Positions 1-12,159 of a stretch of DNA of 64,000 bases are shown piece by piece. Positions within the stretch are counted from its first letter, which is position 1, and each line of letters begins with the position of its first letter. The notes below the pieces were generated by a model. It saw only the letters and a list, made by a program, of their open reading frames with translations, did not search any database and was not told the origin of the DNA. A program made the position numbers and the translations under genes. Source of the stretch: Chelonoidis abingdonii (lineage: Eukaryota > Chordata > Testudines > Testudinidae); NCBI RefSeq assembly GCF_003597395.2, contig NC_133773.1, positions 142,231,818-142,295,817 of the forward strand, written 5' to 3'.

Positions 1-106
1 CTTGTCCTGCAGTTTCCGAGCAGGTAACCTGACACCATGCTTCAATGGAGGGGTGCGGGATCGCTTGGGACCACCTGTGCACACCCCCGTGGGAGTGGCG
101 GTGACC

Positions 107-222
107 CGAGAGCGGCAAAGCCCCGCCGCCCCCGCTCTCCCGTCCGGAGAGCGGCAAAGCCCCGCGCCCCCGCTCTCCCGGCCGGAGAGCGGCAAAGCCC
201 CGCCGCCCCAGCTGGAGCTCTA
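107..222. repeat. GC-rich 38-39 bp minisatellite, three units
   Basis: The motif AGAGCGGCAAAG recurs at 109, 148 and 186, giving periods of 39 and 38 bp. Each unit continues with CCCCGCCGCC-type sequence and CGCTCTCCCG. The block is very CpG-rich compared with its surroundings and may continue beyond the left edge. It is followed at about 281-312 by an A/T-rich AAATAAATA tract, then by two copies of GCCTAAAGCCGGCCCTG at about 316-356. Confidence 0.7.
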
Positions 223-1262
223 GTTGGGAGAGCGGGACCATGGAAGACCCCAGAGCAGACCGCAGCCGGGGACTGGGGTAAGTAAAATAAATAAATAAAA
301 ATAAATTAAAAATGTGCCTAAAGCCGGCCCTGGAATCGGCCTAAAGCCGGCCCTGCTGTCGGGGTACTTCGCAATAAGGGGAAAGCATTGATCCGTGTCT
401 GTCACACTCCCAATTCAACAAGCCTCTCTGCTTCCGTTTGCCTCCTTTATCTAGGTCACTTATGTAAAGCAGAAACATGGCAGCGATCCAGACGCTGACC
501 ATTGGGGAAACCTGTGCTCTCAGCACCCTCCCTGGCTTAGATCCCCTTATTAATCAATGTCTTGGTGCCCCTCTTCTTTTGCCAGCTGTTTGTTCTGCGT
601 TAGGCTTTGAACACTTTGCTTTGTCAGAGACCACAGCGCCAGTGCAGCGTGAGGAAAGCAAGGCCTGCTGCTTCTCTGGGAATGAATAAGGCTTGAAATG
701 TTCAGAGTTGCCAGCGCACAGCACTGAATTTCATACTTTCTTGTCCATCTCCCCTCTCCACACACAACTGGGCTGCTTTAAAACAAACTTTATGCTTGAA
801 AATAGCTTCTTGTGGGACCATCCTGCCCTTGATGTATGCCAAGGAGCTCCTTTGACTTCGGTGGGGTCCTCGGGGCATAATGAAAGGTGGGCTTTGACCC
901 TGTACCTTCATATCCCTTCTGTCCCTTGCATGGTCCGCTCTGGGTCGGGTCGGGTGGGAAGAGTGGAAGCTGATTGCAGAGTGGCAGGGAAAGGGAGATG
1001 ATCAGGGAGGAAAGGCAGAGATGGTTCGGTGGGGGTTGGTAGTCTGAGCTGCTGCATGCCCTGGAGGTTCCCGAGCTTTCAGCTGAATGAATTGCACTCT
1101 GGCTACCCATTCACTGGCGTCCATAGCAATGCAAGGAGAGTGTTTTTCAACAGAGACGGCATGCGGGTGTCCTGCTGGGGGGGCCCAGACATGAGATGTT
1201 ATGGCACATCTGATGGCAGGTGGTGTTTGGGCTGTTCTCCATGGCCAAACTGACCCTCTCTC

Positions 1263-1286
1263 AAGTCCCGTCCCGTCCCGTCCCAG
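1263..1286. repeat. (GTCCC)n short tandem repeat
   Basis: Roughly four GTCCC pentamers in tandem. It is a simple-sequence tract inside intron 1 with no coding context. Confidence 0.7.
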
Positions 1287-2224
1287 CAGTGACAGCATCT
1301 CGCCGGTGGCTAAACTGATCCCCACATGGGGTTTGTAAAGCCTTCTGGGATGAAAGGTGCGGTGTCAATGAGTAGCTCGTTATTGCAGTACATGGGCCTG
1401 TTACGGTAGCAGGTGCACGGAGGGGCACCATGGAAGCAGCTTGCCAGCACATAGGATGTGTCATGCCCTGGAGAGGTGGGAGGTTTGCCATTGTGGTACC
1501 GCTGACTTGCCTTGCTTGGCAGATCTCCGAGTGCCCCCGACTGGCGGTTCTGTTGGTCTCTAGTTCCCTTCTGCAGCCCCCTCCTCTAGTACTTTGTCCT
1601 TAAAATGGCCCACCAAACGGGAGCTCCGCTGTGCAGTGCCGGGTCCTTGCAGGTAGCCCAAGGCCTTCAGGGGAAGAGCTTTGGAATCCAGAACTGCAAC
1701 ATGAGGAGATGGGCTTTCTCACCATCCTGCCTGTCTCTCTGTCACAGCGACTCTTTGGTCTCCAGAATCCCCCTGCTGCAGCGAATGGACTGGGCTGTCT
1801 TATAGACACCACCGTGAGCTGCTTACTCTGTCATTCAGCTTCTCTTCCCTTCGGCTCGCCTCCGCCCATCCCTAGCCTCTCTTCTCCTCTGTGTCTCTGC
1901 CTTCGGTGCCTCAGTTTCCCCTCTTGACCGCTCCATCCCACCACTGTTGCTACTGACAACCCTCCTCCCTCTCTGGCCGGACAAACTTAGGAAAGAAAAC
2001 AAAATAAAAGGCAGAAGGTTGGGGGAAGAATAAAGGCCCAAGGATTAAAATACATAAAATAAAAAGTTAGTGAATAGGCAGCTGTTAGGCTAGTATGAAG
2101 AGAAACAGGGGTTAGGCAAGGGTTCAAACGAGCAATTTATTAACCGACCTGGACCCATCTGCTTGTGCTCCTACCGAACATGTGGTTACGCAGACTATCC
2201 TGCTGTTGTTTCACCCATTGCATC

Positions 2225-2332
2225 TTAGCCTGGGAGCTCTTCGGGGCAGGGCCTGTCTTGCTGTACGTTTGTACAGCCCCCAGCACGATGGGGCCATGAT
2301 CATGGCTGGAGTGTCCGGGCACTACGGGAATG
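2225..2332 (+). repeat. L2/CR1-like LINE 3' tail, degraded
   Basis: The segment has the layout of an ancient LINE 3' end: GGGGCAGGGCCTGTCTTG, then TGTACAGCCCCCAGCACGAT, then a run naming the final repeat. Similar sequence in reverse orientation lies at about 6.9, 18.5, 19.0 and 32.3 kb, so this is a dispersed family. The family name is from memory. Confidence 0.5.
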
Positions 2333-2338
2333 CTGAGT

Positions 2339-2699
2339 CACAGGCGCCAACTTTCCTTGGCACCAGTGGATGCTCGTCCCTGCCCCAACTCCGCCCCCTC
2401 CCTACCCATATTGGATCCCTCCCCAAATCCCAGCCCCGCCTCTTCCCTGAGTGTGCTGCGTTCTTCCTCCTCGTCCCCCTCCCTCTCAGCTCTTGCTGCG
2501 TGAAACAGCTGTTTCACGCCACAAGTGCTGGGAGGGAGGGGGTAGAAGCAGGATGCGGTGGCGCACTAAGGGGCGGAGGTGAAGTGGAGGCAGAGGTGAG
2601 CTGGGGCGACTTGGGGAGCTGCCAGTGGGTGCAGAGCACCCACCAATTTTTCCCCGTGGGTGCTCCAGCCCCAGAGCACTCACGGAGTCAGCACCTATG
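2339..2699 (+). mobile_element. hAT-like non-autonomous DNA transposon
   Basis: The left end CAGGCGCCAACT is an imperfect inverted copy of the right end GAGTCAGCACCTATG. The same element recurs at about 12.4-12.8 kb, including a GAAACAGCTGTTTC-type palindrome in the middle and a GAGCACCCACC...GTGGGTGCTC stem near the right end. No transposase is encoded. The flanking bases do not show a clear 8-bp duplication. The open frame spanning this region is a by-product of its C/G-rich composition. Confidence 0.6.
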
Positions 2700-3639
2700 T
2701 TCTCATAACTGACCCTGACTAGGGTATGTCCAGACAGCGAAGGTCTCCTGCCAACATAGCGCACTCTATGCCAGCGCTTAGGTCAGTGTAACTACATTGC
2801 TCAGGGGTGTGGGTTATTCATGCCCCTGAGTGACGTCGTCGTGTTGACCAGGGCTTGCTTAGGTCGCAGTCGCCGAAGCAGACTGTGCGCGTGAGCTGTG
2901 ATTTTCTGTATCTGATGCAGTCAGAGTGGGCCTGTGTGTTTTCCTTCCCTGAAAATCTCTTCCCAGCACATCACAGCTTATTCTGGCAGATCCCAGCTGC
3001 AGTAAGTGCAGAATAGAGGCTGCTCTGTTTTTATTTCCCCTCCAAACCCGCCTTTTACCCACTGTTCTGCAGTCTGCTGTTCCCACTGACGTTCAGCCAA
3101 GGTGTATCGCTGGGAAAACGGAAGTGGTTGGACAGGAAATGGGCTTTCATTGTAGCTGCTGGGTGTATGTTGTGGGATTGCTGCACCTGTTCGTTTAGAT
3201 GACAGTGATCCTGTGGGGCTCGAAGGGGGTTGCAAATGGAGTGGGTGGCACTCTGGATCAGTGCTAATAATGGCTGTTGACTGGGTGAGATGGAGTGTGG
3301 GCCGCTTACAAAGCAGAGCAATAGATTGGTCGTTGGAAAGCCACTCCCTTGGGAGACAAACTGGGTGATTGAACAGGCCTCCTGTCACCTTCAGCTTGCA
3401 TTCTTCTCTCTCTCTTTTCCCTCCTCTCTCTTAGCTGTGCGGGCTCTGAAGTGGGTTGGCCGGGGCAGAGAGCTCGCATCATTTTATCCTGGGGGGAACC
3501 ACGAGAGTCTGTTTCTAGCAAGTCTCCAGCTTCCTAGCCAGGGAGCAAGATTGCCATCTGCTTCCGAGGGAGAGGTGGAGGGTAGGCGGCAGCAGAAGTC
3601 TCTCTCCTCTGAAAAATGGAAGACCTGCTGCCCTTTCAT

Positions 3640-4125
3640 TGTATAAATACATGAAAGGGTAAAGGCAACCCCCACCAAGTGTGAGGTCAGTCTAATGAGA
3701 TAAATCAATTAACAGCAGGATACCAAGGGAGGAAAAATAACTTCTGAAGTGGTAAGAGAGTGGCCCATTACAGACAGTTGACAAGAAGGTGTGAGTAACA
3801 GTAGGGAGAAATTACTAATGGGGAATGAAGTTTAGGTTTTGTAATGACCCAACCATTCCCAGTCTTTATTCAGGCCTAATCTGATGGTGTCCAGTTTGCA
3901 AATTAATTCCAGTTCTGCAGTTTCACACTGGAGTCTGGTTTTTGAAGGTTTTTTGTTGAAGAATTGCCACTTTTAGGTCTGTTATTGAGTGACCAGAGAG
4001 GTTGAAGTGTTCTCCTGGGTTTTGATGTTATGATTCCTGATGTCAGATTTGTATCCGTTTATTCTTTTGCGTAGAGACTGTCCGGTTTGGCCAAAGTACA
4101 TGGCAGTGAGCACACTTAGGAGGCA
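3640..4125 (-). mobile_element. Penelope-like element, 3' part with GIY-YIG remnant
   Basis: Read on the minus strand, about 4040-4115 encodes a degraded AMYFGQTGQSLRKRINGYKS-like stretch. This matches the GIY-YIG region of the copies at 33.2-33.9 and 49.2-52.3 kb (AMYIGQTGQSL). The rest, down to about 3645, aligns by eye to the same copies through the C-terminal coding part (for example KWQF..KKPSKTRLQ, CETAELELICKLD) and the 3' tail. Stops and frame breaks make it non-functional. The RT domain is absent because of 5' truncation. Confidence 0.7.
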
Positions 4126-6889
4126 TCATGGGCACCCTTGGAGCCCTTCCGATAAGGGATCTGCGTGGGTCAAAGCAGTCAGCTGAGAACCCTCCAGCCT
4201 GGCCTTGCTCTGGGTCAGGGAAACTTCCCAACAGCTGCATTCCCCCTCATTCCTGGGCCTCGCATATTCTTTTGCTGGCTCTTTGTTCAGCCTGGTGGAA
4301 CCAGCCGTTTCCCGTGTGAGGGAAACGAGCTTTGACAGGTCCTCACACTGGCTTTAATTAAGCTCCTGTGTTGCGCTGCAGAAGGCTGCCCTGTGGGGTA
4401 TTTTGGGGGAGGGTCACCCACTGGGCCAGCTTTGTGGTTATACAGAGCTTCAAGCCAGCAAAGGGGGCAGAGGGCTGTGAACAAAGAATGACTTTCCCAG
4501 ACTGCACGTCCCAGTGAAGAAGGGGATTAGCATGGGCCCAGTGCGCATGGATGGAACCAAGGGGAATTTGGACATAAGCTTAGTCCCTAAGGGTTCAGTT
4601 GCTGGTCTCACTTGGCAGCTGTTTGCCCTGGGAAAGGTTCAAGCCAGGACTGGTTTTCAAAAGTTGCAGGGATTGGATTCCTGGGAGGCGAGCAGAAGGA
4701 GTGCAGCGCAGGTGTGGGTAGCTCTGCTGTCTGGCTGATGGCAAACATGCTGTTTCCCAGGCTCCGACAGGAACTTCAGAGACTGTCTGGCTTTGGTTTT
4801 TAACGACTGCCTGTGCTCCACTCTCCCCAAGACATTAGGGAAGGTGCTGACGGGGAGGCAACTAATGGTCCCAGAAGGTGGACGAAGCATGGCCAGCTAA
4901 CTGCCAGCTAACTAGTGTGGCCGGCTAACTGACAGAGCTGTGTTGTGTTGGTAACACTGCCTGTAGCAGTGGGACTTCATCCCAGAGTGCGTCTGGTTTA
5001 GTCTGTATGCCCAGCAAATGAGGGTACACGGTGGGATATATAAACTTGCCTCCACAAACTTGTTTTGGACCCAGGTTTTCTCCCTGCTCGCTCCTGAGCT
5101 CTCCCTGCCATGTGGGGAGACTTTTTGGGGGGAAGCTGGTAACTCCCGAACCCCATCCTGGGATGGCTAATCTGGGCACATGGGGGTTTTGAACATTGAT
5201 TGGCTCGGTTTCCGCTGTGTCCATCTCAATGGTCTGCAGCATGGAAGGGAAACTGGCCACTCACCTGGCAAGACTTCACGCGCCCTTTCCAAGTGGTGGG
5301 GGGGATCCCTTGCAGAGTAAACTTTCAGGACACTCATCTGGGCACCACACACTGGGGGGAGGCGTGGGGTGGGTGGAGAGGACAGGGCCAGGAGCAAATG
5401 GTGGCGGCTGTCACCTCAAGAAGCTGTAGCAACTTCATAGGCAGTGCCCTGTTTGCAGCAGGGAGGAGAGGACACCTGTAGGTCATGGGAGCAGTTGATT
5501 CCTGCTGGAAATGGCTTGTCACTGAAAATTAAAAGCATCCTCATTCTCAAGAGTGCAAGGTTTGGAGCCTTCCACTGTGGAGATGTGGGAGACTGATCTG
5601 TAGGGGTGGGGGAAGCCTGCTTCCTGGCTGAACTCCTTAGGGTGAGGCATGTGGCTTGAGTAGAAGCCCAAATCACATCCTGCATAAACCCAGCACTGAT
5701 CAGATTCAATGTGTCCCACTCCTGATGTTAATTCATGGCAGACCTCATTTGTGGTAGAGAATGGACCTCTCACAACGTGCAATGAGACCACTGGAGAGAG
5801 ATGAGGAGAGCAGCTTGGTTATCAGATGCTTAAGACCTCTACCTGTCAAGCAGGTACGGCGCTCGCAGCTTGTCCTATGGAGCCCTGCACTGGCTGGGCC
5901 AGGCCTGCGGAAGAGAGGCGAGTTCGGGGTCTGCAACCTGTTCAGTCTCTCACTGTCAAGCAGGAAGCCCGCTTGTGATCCTGGCATCTGTCCCCTAACA
6001 CTTGCACCAGGGTTAGAGCACTGGGACATGAAGGTGTGGGACAGCATGTAACAACTTGAACAGGAGAGACTGTTGGCCTCTGAACAGCTCCTGGTGTCAC
6101 GATGTCCCAGCCTTACCCAGGAATCATTGACTTCATCCTGGAGGCTCCGTGTCTTATCAACACCTTGTGTCTGCAGGTCCCTTGGAGGTGTCTTTATTCG
6201 TTTCTGTGATGCCACGTGGGGATGGTGCTCTGCAAAAAGAGGGGCAGGGAACTTTTAATCTAAACTAGGACCAAATGCAGACAAGGGTAGAGAGAGGCTG
6301 GCACACCAACTTGGTGTGAATTGGGTCCTGTCTGGGTGGCTTCTGTGCTTTCCAAGGTGATGACAGCATCGAGGGCTAGGTCAAGGCACAGGGCAGGGAT
6401 GAGTGGTGGTGATGAGGGAACTTGTGGGGTTGCTTGTTGTGGTGGGTGAGGAAGTTGCTCTAGGCGTAGCGGGGTAGAGGAATAAGAGCCGTGGAGAGAT
6501 GCGTGGGAGGTGACATAGGTGGTGGTGCTGGGGAGGGTGGCACATGAGTTGGGCGCGAGTGAGTGTGAAGGGAAGTGAGGGACGAGATTAGATTTTGTGT
6601 GAAGCAAACTATTAAAGGGGTGGGCGCGTGTTGCGGGGAATGCTGCTGGACGTGCTGATAAATGTCCTGAAAAGATGAATGAACCACGTAGCTTGCACCA
6701 CCTGAGCTGTTTGTTGGGCCATGCAAATCTCAGTCAAGCGCTGACTCGCAGAACCTACGCTGGCCTTAGAAGATCCTTCCACTGCAGCATTTCAAATCAA
6801 CCCGAATTCAGAGCTCTGTGTGTGGATTCCGGTTTCTGGCAGGAGGGAGGGGTGGATGGTCTTGAAAAACATCCGCTTTATTTTTACAT

Positions 6890-7000
6890 TGCAGTGGCTC
6901 TTAGATGCCCCAGTTGGGGATTAGGGCTCCACTGTGCTAGGCGCTGCACAAACACACCCACCGGCCCTACCCTAGAGAGCTCACAATCTCCAATTGAAAA
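6890..7000 (-). repeat. L2-like LINE 3' tail, reverse orientation
   Basis: Reverse complement of the family at 2225-2332. On the plus strand it reads CCCCAGTTGGGGATTAGGGC, then GTGCTAGGCGCTGCACAAAC, then AGAGAGCTCACAATC. Classification is by recall of this common amniote repeat. Confidence 0.55.
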
Positions 7001-7499
7001 GATGCCAAAGGGAGAAGAAATGGACAAAAGAGGTGGGAGGAGGGGTGAGCGAGAGGACAAAGTAGTAATGAAAAGGCTCTTGTGAAAATGAGACAGTTGT
7101 GCAGTACCCCTGCTTTTATCTTTGCTGCTGTAGGCCAGGAAATCTGTACTGATCCCAGAAACAGAGACCTGCCAGGTTCACACCCCTCGAGTTAGTGTCT
7201 CCTTTAGATTCTCTAGCAGGATTCTGTAGCGTCCTGGTTGCAAACGCTCTACAGAAGTGTTTGCTCAAGAACTGTTTCCACTGGAATTTTGTAAAAAGGC
7301 ATGGAAATGTTTAACACTTGTCATTCGCAGGGTGCCAGCCGTTTACAGAGCACTTATACACAATGCTCAGATGCACCAGTTCCTTCTTGCAGGATTAATC
7401 CTTACCAGTGGGAGAGGAAGTGTATAGGGAGACGTTCCCTCTTCCAAAATCTTTCTAAACTAAACGAAGGCATTTCCATTCATCTTAGGTATTAATGGA

Positions 7500-8200
7500 A
7501 GCTTTTAAAAAAACCTTAAGGCTGAAGTTTGAGCCGTATTTGACTTAACGCTGCCTTTTTTAAATATGTCTGCTAGTCGTTGGGATGCAAGCCAGGTTTT
7601 ACCTCTGAAATTGTCAGTTTATTTCATAATCTACTGTTTACGGGTAAATAGTAGATTATTAAATGTGTATAAGTCTCATTAATGACAAGTGCCCTTCTTT
7701 GATAGCTAGAGCAGTTGTTTTGCTAGGGCTATATTGATATTTTGTAAAAACATGCCTCTTGTTTGAGTTTCAAAAATACCTTCATCTGATCTCAGATTAA
7801 TTTTAGAGGACCATAATATAAGAGACACAATGGGAGAAGATAACTTGTTACTATCCAGTTAGCAATGAGTCATATTTTAACAGGATATTAGGTTCTTTCT
7901 TATAGTCTGTTTCCCCTCAAGCTGACACATCTAATCTCTTTATATGAGGTAATATTTAAAAATTACTTGTTAATTCTTTTCCTGACGTTGTAAAACTAAT
8001 CAATCCACCATTCCTCTGCCTTTGTTTGCTGCATCCTTTCCATTTGTCTGCACTTATTCCAGTTCCTGCTCTCAACTGAGCTACAGGCTAATAAAAATTA
8101 TTTGCTTTGGCTGCAGTTTATTCCAAACAGTGTTTCCACCACCCTCTTAATGGAAAGAATCTGCCTGAGTCACCTGTCACTGGTTTCTTAATAGCTTGTT
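7500..8200. other. Repeat-poor AT-rich block; possible regulatory DNA
   Basis: No transposon family is recognisable here, unlike most of the intron. It holds many TAAT/ATTA cores and two perfect AP-1 sites, TGAGTCA at 7866-7872 and at 8165-8171. The second runs directly into an E-box (CACCTG, 8171-8176). A 15-bp hairpin lies at 7626-7659. The enhancer idea is inference only; conservation in other turtles, birds or crocodilians would be the test. Confidence 0.3.
7626..7659. other. 15-bp inverted repeat with 4-nt loop
   Basis: The left arm ATAATCTACTGTTTA (7626-7640) and right arm TAAATAGTAGATTAT (7645-7659) pair over 15 positions, with one G.U (or G.T) exception, across a CGGG loop. The stem could form a cruciform in DNA or a hairpin in the intron transcript. 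It is not part of any transposon terminus I recognise. Confidence 0.75.
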
Positions 8201-8637
8201 GGCATCAAACTGAGCAGTTTTAGGGCTCTGTGTACATCTGCAAGCTCCATGCAGGGTGTGGTTATTTCTCTAATACATTCTCACCCCTGCTCCGTTATTT
8301 GCCAGCACAAGCACTGTGTGGGAGGGATTCTAACCTGCAGGAATTTGATCCAAATCTGTTCCAAGACTGGAACTCTGGAGAGACAGGGCACTTGTGTAGC
8401 CTGCTCGCAGCAATGGATGGGCAGGGAGTGCATGTATCCACAAAGGAGGGGCATTGAATCAAGAGTGCAGAGGAAGAGCAATGGAAATGATTACGGCGAT
8501 CCAGTCGGTTGACTGAAGCCCCAGCCTTGTTCCTGCGGAACTCACTGAGAGCTTTTCCCGTTGTGTCACTGGGTGATGAGTCAGAGGCCCTGAATTAGGA
8601 GACATTAAGAGCTCTCCGCTAAATGACAACTAAAGAT

Positions 8638-8760
8638 CTGTGGACATAGTGAAGTGTATAGAGCTGCGGAACAGCCTCCCACAGAAAATGCTGGGAGCCT
8701 TGTTGGTTGTCACTTTAAAATTAGACCAGAGGAGTTGCTGGAGAATAGATGGGGAATTAA
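8638..8760 (+). mobile_element. CR1-like LINE fragment
   Basis: Contains GAACAGCCTCCCACAGAAAA and a following GTTGTCACTTTAAAATTAGA-like stretch, resembling the region before the CR1 3' end where many copies read 'gaacagcctcccaagggaag'. Short and diverged. Confidence 0.45.
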
Positions 8761-9154
8761 GTCCTGCGCTGGCTGTGTGGCTTGCACTGGGTGATCTTGC
8801 ACTTAGTGAGAGTGCTCCACCTCCCAAAGAGAGTCCTGGGACTGGAAGCCAGGAATTCCTGAGATTCCATAATCCTGGCCCTGCTGCATGGGCCTGGGGA
8901 AACTGTGATCTGCCCCTATGCCTAAAATGGCCACAAGAACACTGCTCCCTCCCTGGGCTGTTGGGAGGGTTCCTTGAACTAGTGTGTGCCCATGTGTCAA
9001 GTGCTATCCGAACTGAAGACTTTGCATAACATAATCCCCAGCACCAACTTCTGTGCACTGAAAAATCACAATTGAAGAAAACCTTCAGATTACCTCTAAA
9101 CTCTCACCATCCTCACCCCGCCTCTAACACAGCGCATTGCAGCTGCAGATCTGG

Positions 9155-9285
9155 AGGTGCACGAGAGGGTGGTAAACCTAGGAAACTGAGTCACAGAGGT
9201 AAAGTGACTTGCTCGGGGTCATGCGTCAGAGCAGTGGCAAAGCTGGGAATAGACCCCAGATCTCCTGGCACCTCCCTCCACTAAG
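9155..9285 (-). repeat. MIR-like CORE-SINE fragment
   Basis: On the plus strand it reads GGAAACTGAGTCACAGAGGT, AAAGTGACTTGCTCGGGGTC and a GGGAATAGACCCCAGATCTC stretch. This is the reverse complement of the MIR arrangement, tRNA-like half followed by 'cctcagtttcc'. Confidence 0.6.
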
Positions 9286-9713
9286 TTTAATTAGTGAAGG
9301 TATTTTTGTTGCACAGCCAGAGCGTTGTGCTTTGATAACAGGAGGGCTGTCTGCCCTGGGGCCAGCACTTCTTTAAATCTTGTTGACGCTACATCAACTT
9401 CTTTGCTGCCAGCCTGGAAAGGGTGTAGTCCCCTTGCAAGTTCTCTTTCCACAGGGGCTTTCCGTAACTGTGGCTTTTTTTAAAAAAAAAAAATCTTTGC
9501 AAACATCCTATCAGTAGAAAGGAGGCATTGGTCAGTTTGCTTCCTTTTGGTGTAGGCTGCCCTGTGTGTTGAGATAGCTGCTGTTCTGTCAGACTGGTCC
9601 TGTGGTGGTGAAATATACCTGACTTCTATAGATCTCACACGAATCCTAAATGCTGGACCTGATCCTTCACCAAACTAATATTTTTTTCTCTACTGTGCCT
9701 AGTCATCTAATGT

Positions 9714-9822
9714 AATGTTGCTCAACCTTTCTGATACTAGGGATTGGCTCGCTGCCTTCCTAAACTGTGTCAGGGAGATCTCAGGAATCCTTGCCGGTCC
9801 ACAGACTGGTCGTTGAGAAACA
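9714..9822. mobile_element. hAT-like MITE
   Basis: The left end GTTGCTCAACCTTTCTGATA and the right end GGTCGTTGAGAAACACTG are imperfect inverted repeats of the 'gttctcaacc' type also seen at 28.66-28.79 and 31.56-31.97 kb. There is no coding capacity. Confidence 0.5.
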
Positions 9823-10110
9823 CTGATCTAGTGCATTTCCCTTGGCCAGTACAGGATGGTTCCTTACGGATAATTTTCTAGGGCTTTGTCCAGTCTAGCT
9901 TTTAAATTTCTCAAACAATGGGCTTCCACTCTTTCCCTTGGGGTCACGTTCCATGGCTTGATGATCTCCCAATCAGGAACCTAATAGTTTCTCGATATTC
10001 AGCTGAAATTCCTTCCCTTTTCTTCATTCCATTACTTCTGGTTACACCCTGGGACTGTTCTAAATTTCGCTCCTTTCTTGGTGATTTTGTTCTTTCTCTA
10101 AATAGCTTGT
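9823..10110 (-). mobile_element. CR1-like LINE fragment, diverged
   Basis: Plus-strand text such as CCATGGCTTGATGATCTCCC and TTCAGCTGAAATTCCTTCCC, then ATTACTTCTGGTTACACCCT, is the reverse complement of the CR1 region upstream of the tail (bases that read 'taatgggtt' and 'ctaaatttc' in other copies). Strongly decayed. Confidence 0.5.
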
Positions 10111-10724
10111 AACGAACTGATACATGATACAGTTGGGATATGTTTTTTCCCCATGAAACGCTGGGGAACATATTTGCAATTTTATGCCTGGAAATGTCTT
10201 GACTTCTTTGTGCAAAACTTTGGCAGTAAGAATTGGTCTACCCTATCTTCCTGAAGGTCCCAGCAAATGTGTGTGTGCTATAAAGCTTTCAGATTTCCTC
10301 CTGACTTCTCAAAACAGAATTTAATAGTTTGAAAATTAATCTTTTTGCTCAAATGAAGGTAATTTGAGAGCGAGCAACTTTTTGTAAAGTCCAAATAAAA
10401 TGCGAAAACAAAATGTTGAGACTTAGACTTTCTGTAAAAATTTCCCATACAGCACCACCTCTAGTGTCTTGCTGTGGATTTGAACTCAGGACTGAATTGA
10501 TACTAGTTGGATGGAAGACCTCACTATAGCAAGTACTGGACCAGTTTGATCCTTCTTAGCTTGTGGGATCTAATGGGATTACATCTTCTGACTGCAATTT
10601 TTTTGACTGAACTTGGCAGTGGCTGTTTAAAAATAGGTTAGTGAAATTTGTAGGTGAGGGTGTGTGTCTGTTTCAACATGATGCTAATTATGCTACTTCA
10701 TACTTAATGACTTTCATAGCAATA

Positions 10725-10895
10725 TCTCAGAGCATCTGAAATCTTTCAAAGACACTAACTTCCTTATGAGGTAGTCAGAATTCTATGTAGTTTATGAAGG
10801 GGCAAACTAAATCGGTGATTAAGTGACTTGCCCAAGGTCACAAGAGGTCTGTGGCAGAGCTGAGGCTATAACTAGCTGTCTGAGTAGGTGTAAGC
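10725..10895 (-). repeat. MIR-like CORE-SINE, reverse orientation
   Basis: The plus strand reads CCTTATGAGGTAGTCAGAAT, then AAGTGACTTGCCCAAGGTCA, then GTGGCAGAGCTGAGGCTATA. This is the typical reversed MIR order. Confidence 0.65.
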
Positions 10896-12159
10896 ACACA
10901 CTCTGCTGCTTTGCTTGTAGCAGCTTTGCAAATAAGACTGCTCCTTCTGGGGCTTACAGTTCTGTGGCTTCTTGTTTTTCTGCTTCCAATCCCCAGCCTG
11001 TCGTGTTCTGGAAGTGATCAGCACAACATGATGTGTATAACTTTGAGCTTTCAGACTTGACCTTATGTCGGAACAAAGAGCAACATTTGGCAAACTACCC
11101 CAGATACCCATGTCACACTCCTGTAAGATGTATTTTGGACTATACTGTAGCATTGTGTTTTATGGTGGCTTTAATGGGGTCAAAAATTGGATTGGTTTGC
11201 AGCCTGTTCAGCGATGGGGCCTCTGATACGGCTGATATTACACTGGAATGTTTGTGCAGTTATTGTTTCTTTCACCCACTGAGATAGTCTCCCATGCAAT
11301 AAGACAAGCCAGATGTGACTCCCAATTAACAGTTGCCTTGTGATATTGATCTCTTTAAAGGGACCATCTGCCACAGAAAGCACCTCTAGTATTTTAATAT
11401 CTAAGCAATGGATTTTAAAGTTGACCATGCAAAGAAGTGTGTACAGCTGGGGTGCCCACTGCACTATAAGGTATGGGGTTTCAGTCCAAAAGCACTGTAA
11501 CAAAGTGGAATAATTATCCATCTTTCAAGTGTGATATTAAGTAGCGTGCCTAAAGGATGCCGCACTGCAGGAGAATATCCAAGTCAGGAATGGTACCAGG
11601 GTATCCTGCCTCCAAACCACATGCTCAGTCCCCTAACTAAACCATATGTGATAAAGTTTTTTTGTCCTAGAGGTGGGTGAAACATTTCCGCAGCAGTTTG
11701 AGGGGTCGATAAATACAATCACAATCCTACCTGCATTTCCGATACCAGGTATGGTCTTCACTGACTATCCCTTTAGAGCCACGCAGACAGTGACGCCAAA
11801 GAATTTCTTGACTAACTCTGGAATATGTTTTGAATGGAGAAGGTGAGGGGTAGGGAGAGTAGTCCTGACTCAGTTGCTGTGTGCTTTACATATCCATCAG
11901 GGGCTGGTCCCTCTCATCCTTATGGGCATTGATGTATCCAAGTCAGTGCGCTAACCTCTGTTGCATGGAGCCACCTCTCACGCTGTCTGGAGTGGCTCAC
12001 AGCTGTGAGTGGCTACCTCAGGGCTGACTGTCAGAAAATAGGGCAAACGCCCCAAACTGGCGGTGTGTTCTGTGATTGGATGTCACCAAGCCAGTAACAT
12101 GTGAACCTCTGGATCATTATCGCAGTCTTACCATGGAGTCATAGACAGTCCCCTTAGAC

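Noticed and set aside
2182..2712. 176-codon open frame on the plus strand
   Set aside because: It spans an L2-like tail and a hAT-like element, and the homologous copy at 12.4-12.8 kb gives a different frame.
6260..6726. Overlapping Pro/Ser/His-rich frames on the minus strand
   Set aside because: The plus strand is G/T-rich in this stretch, which removes stops from the complement; no motif, start context or splice signals.
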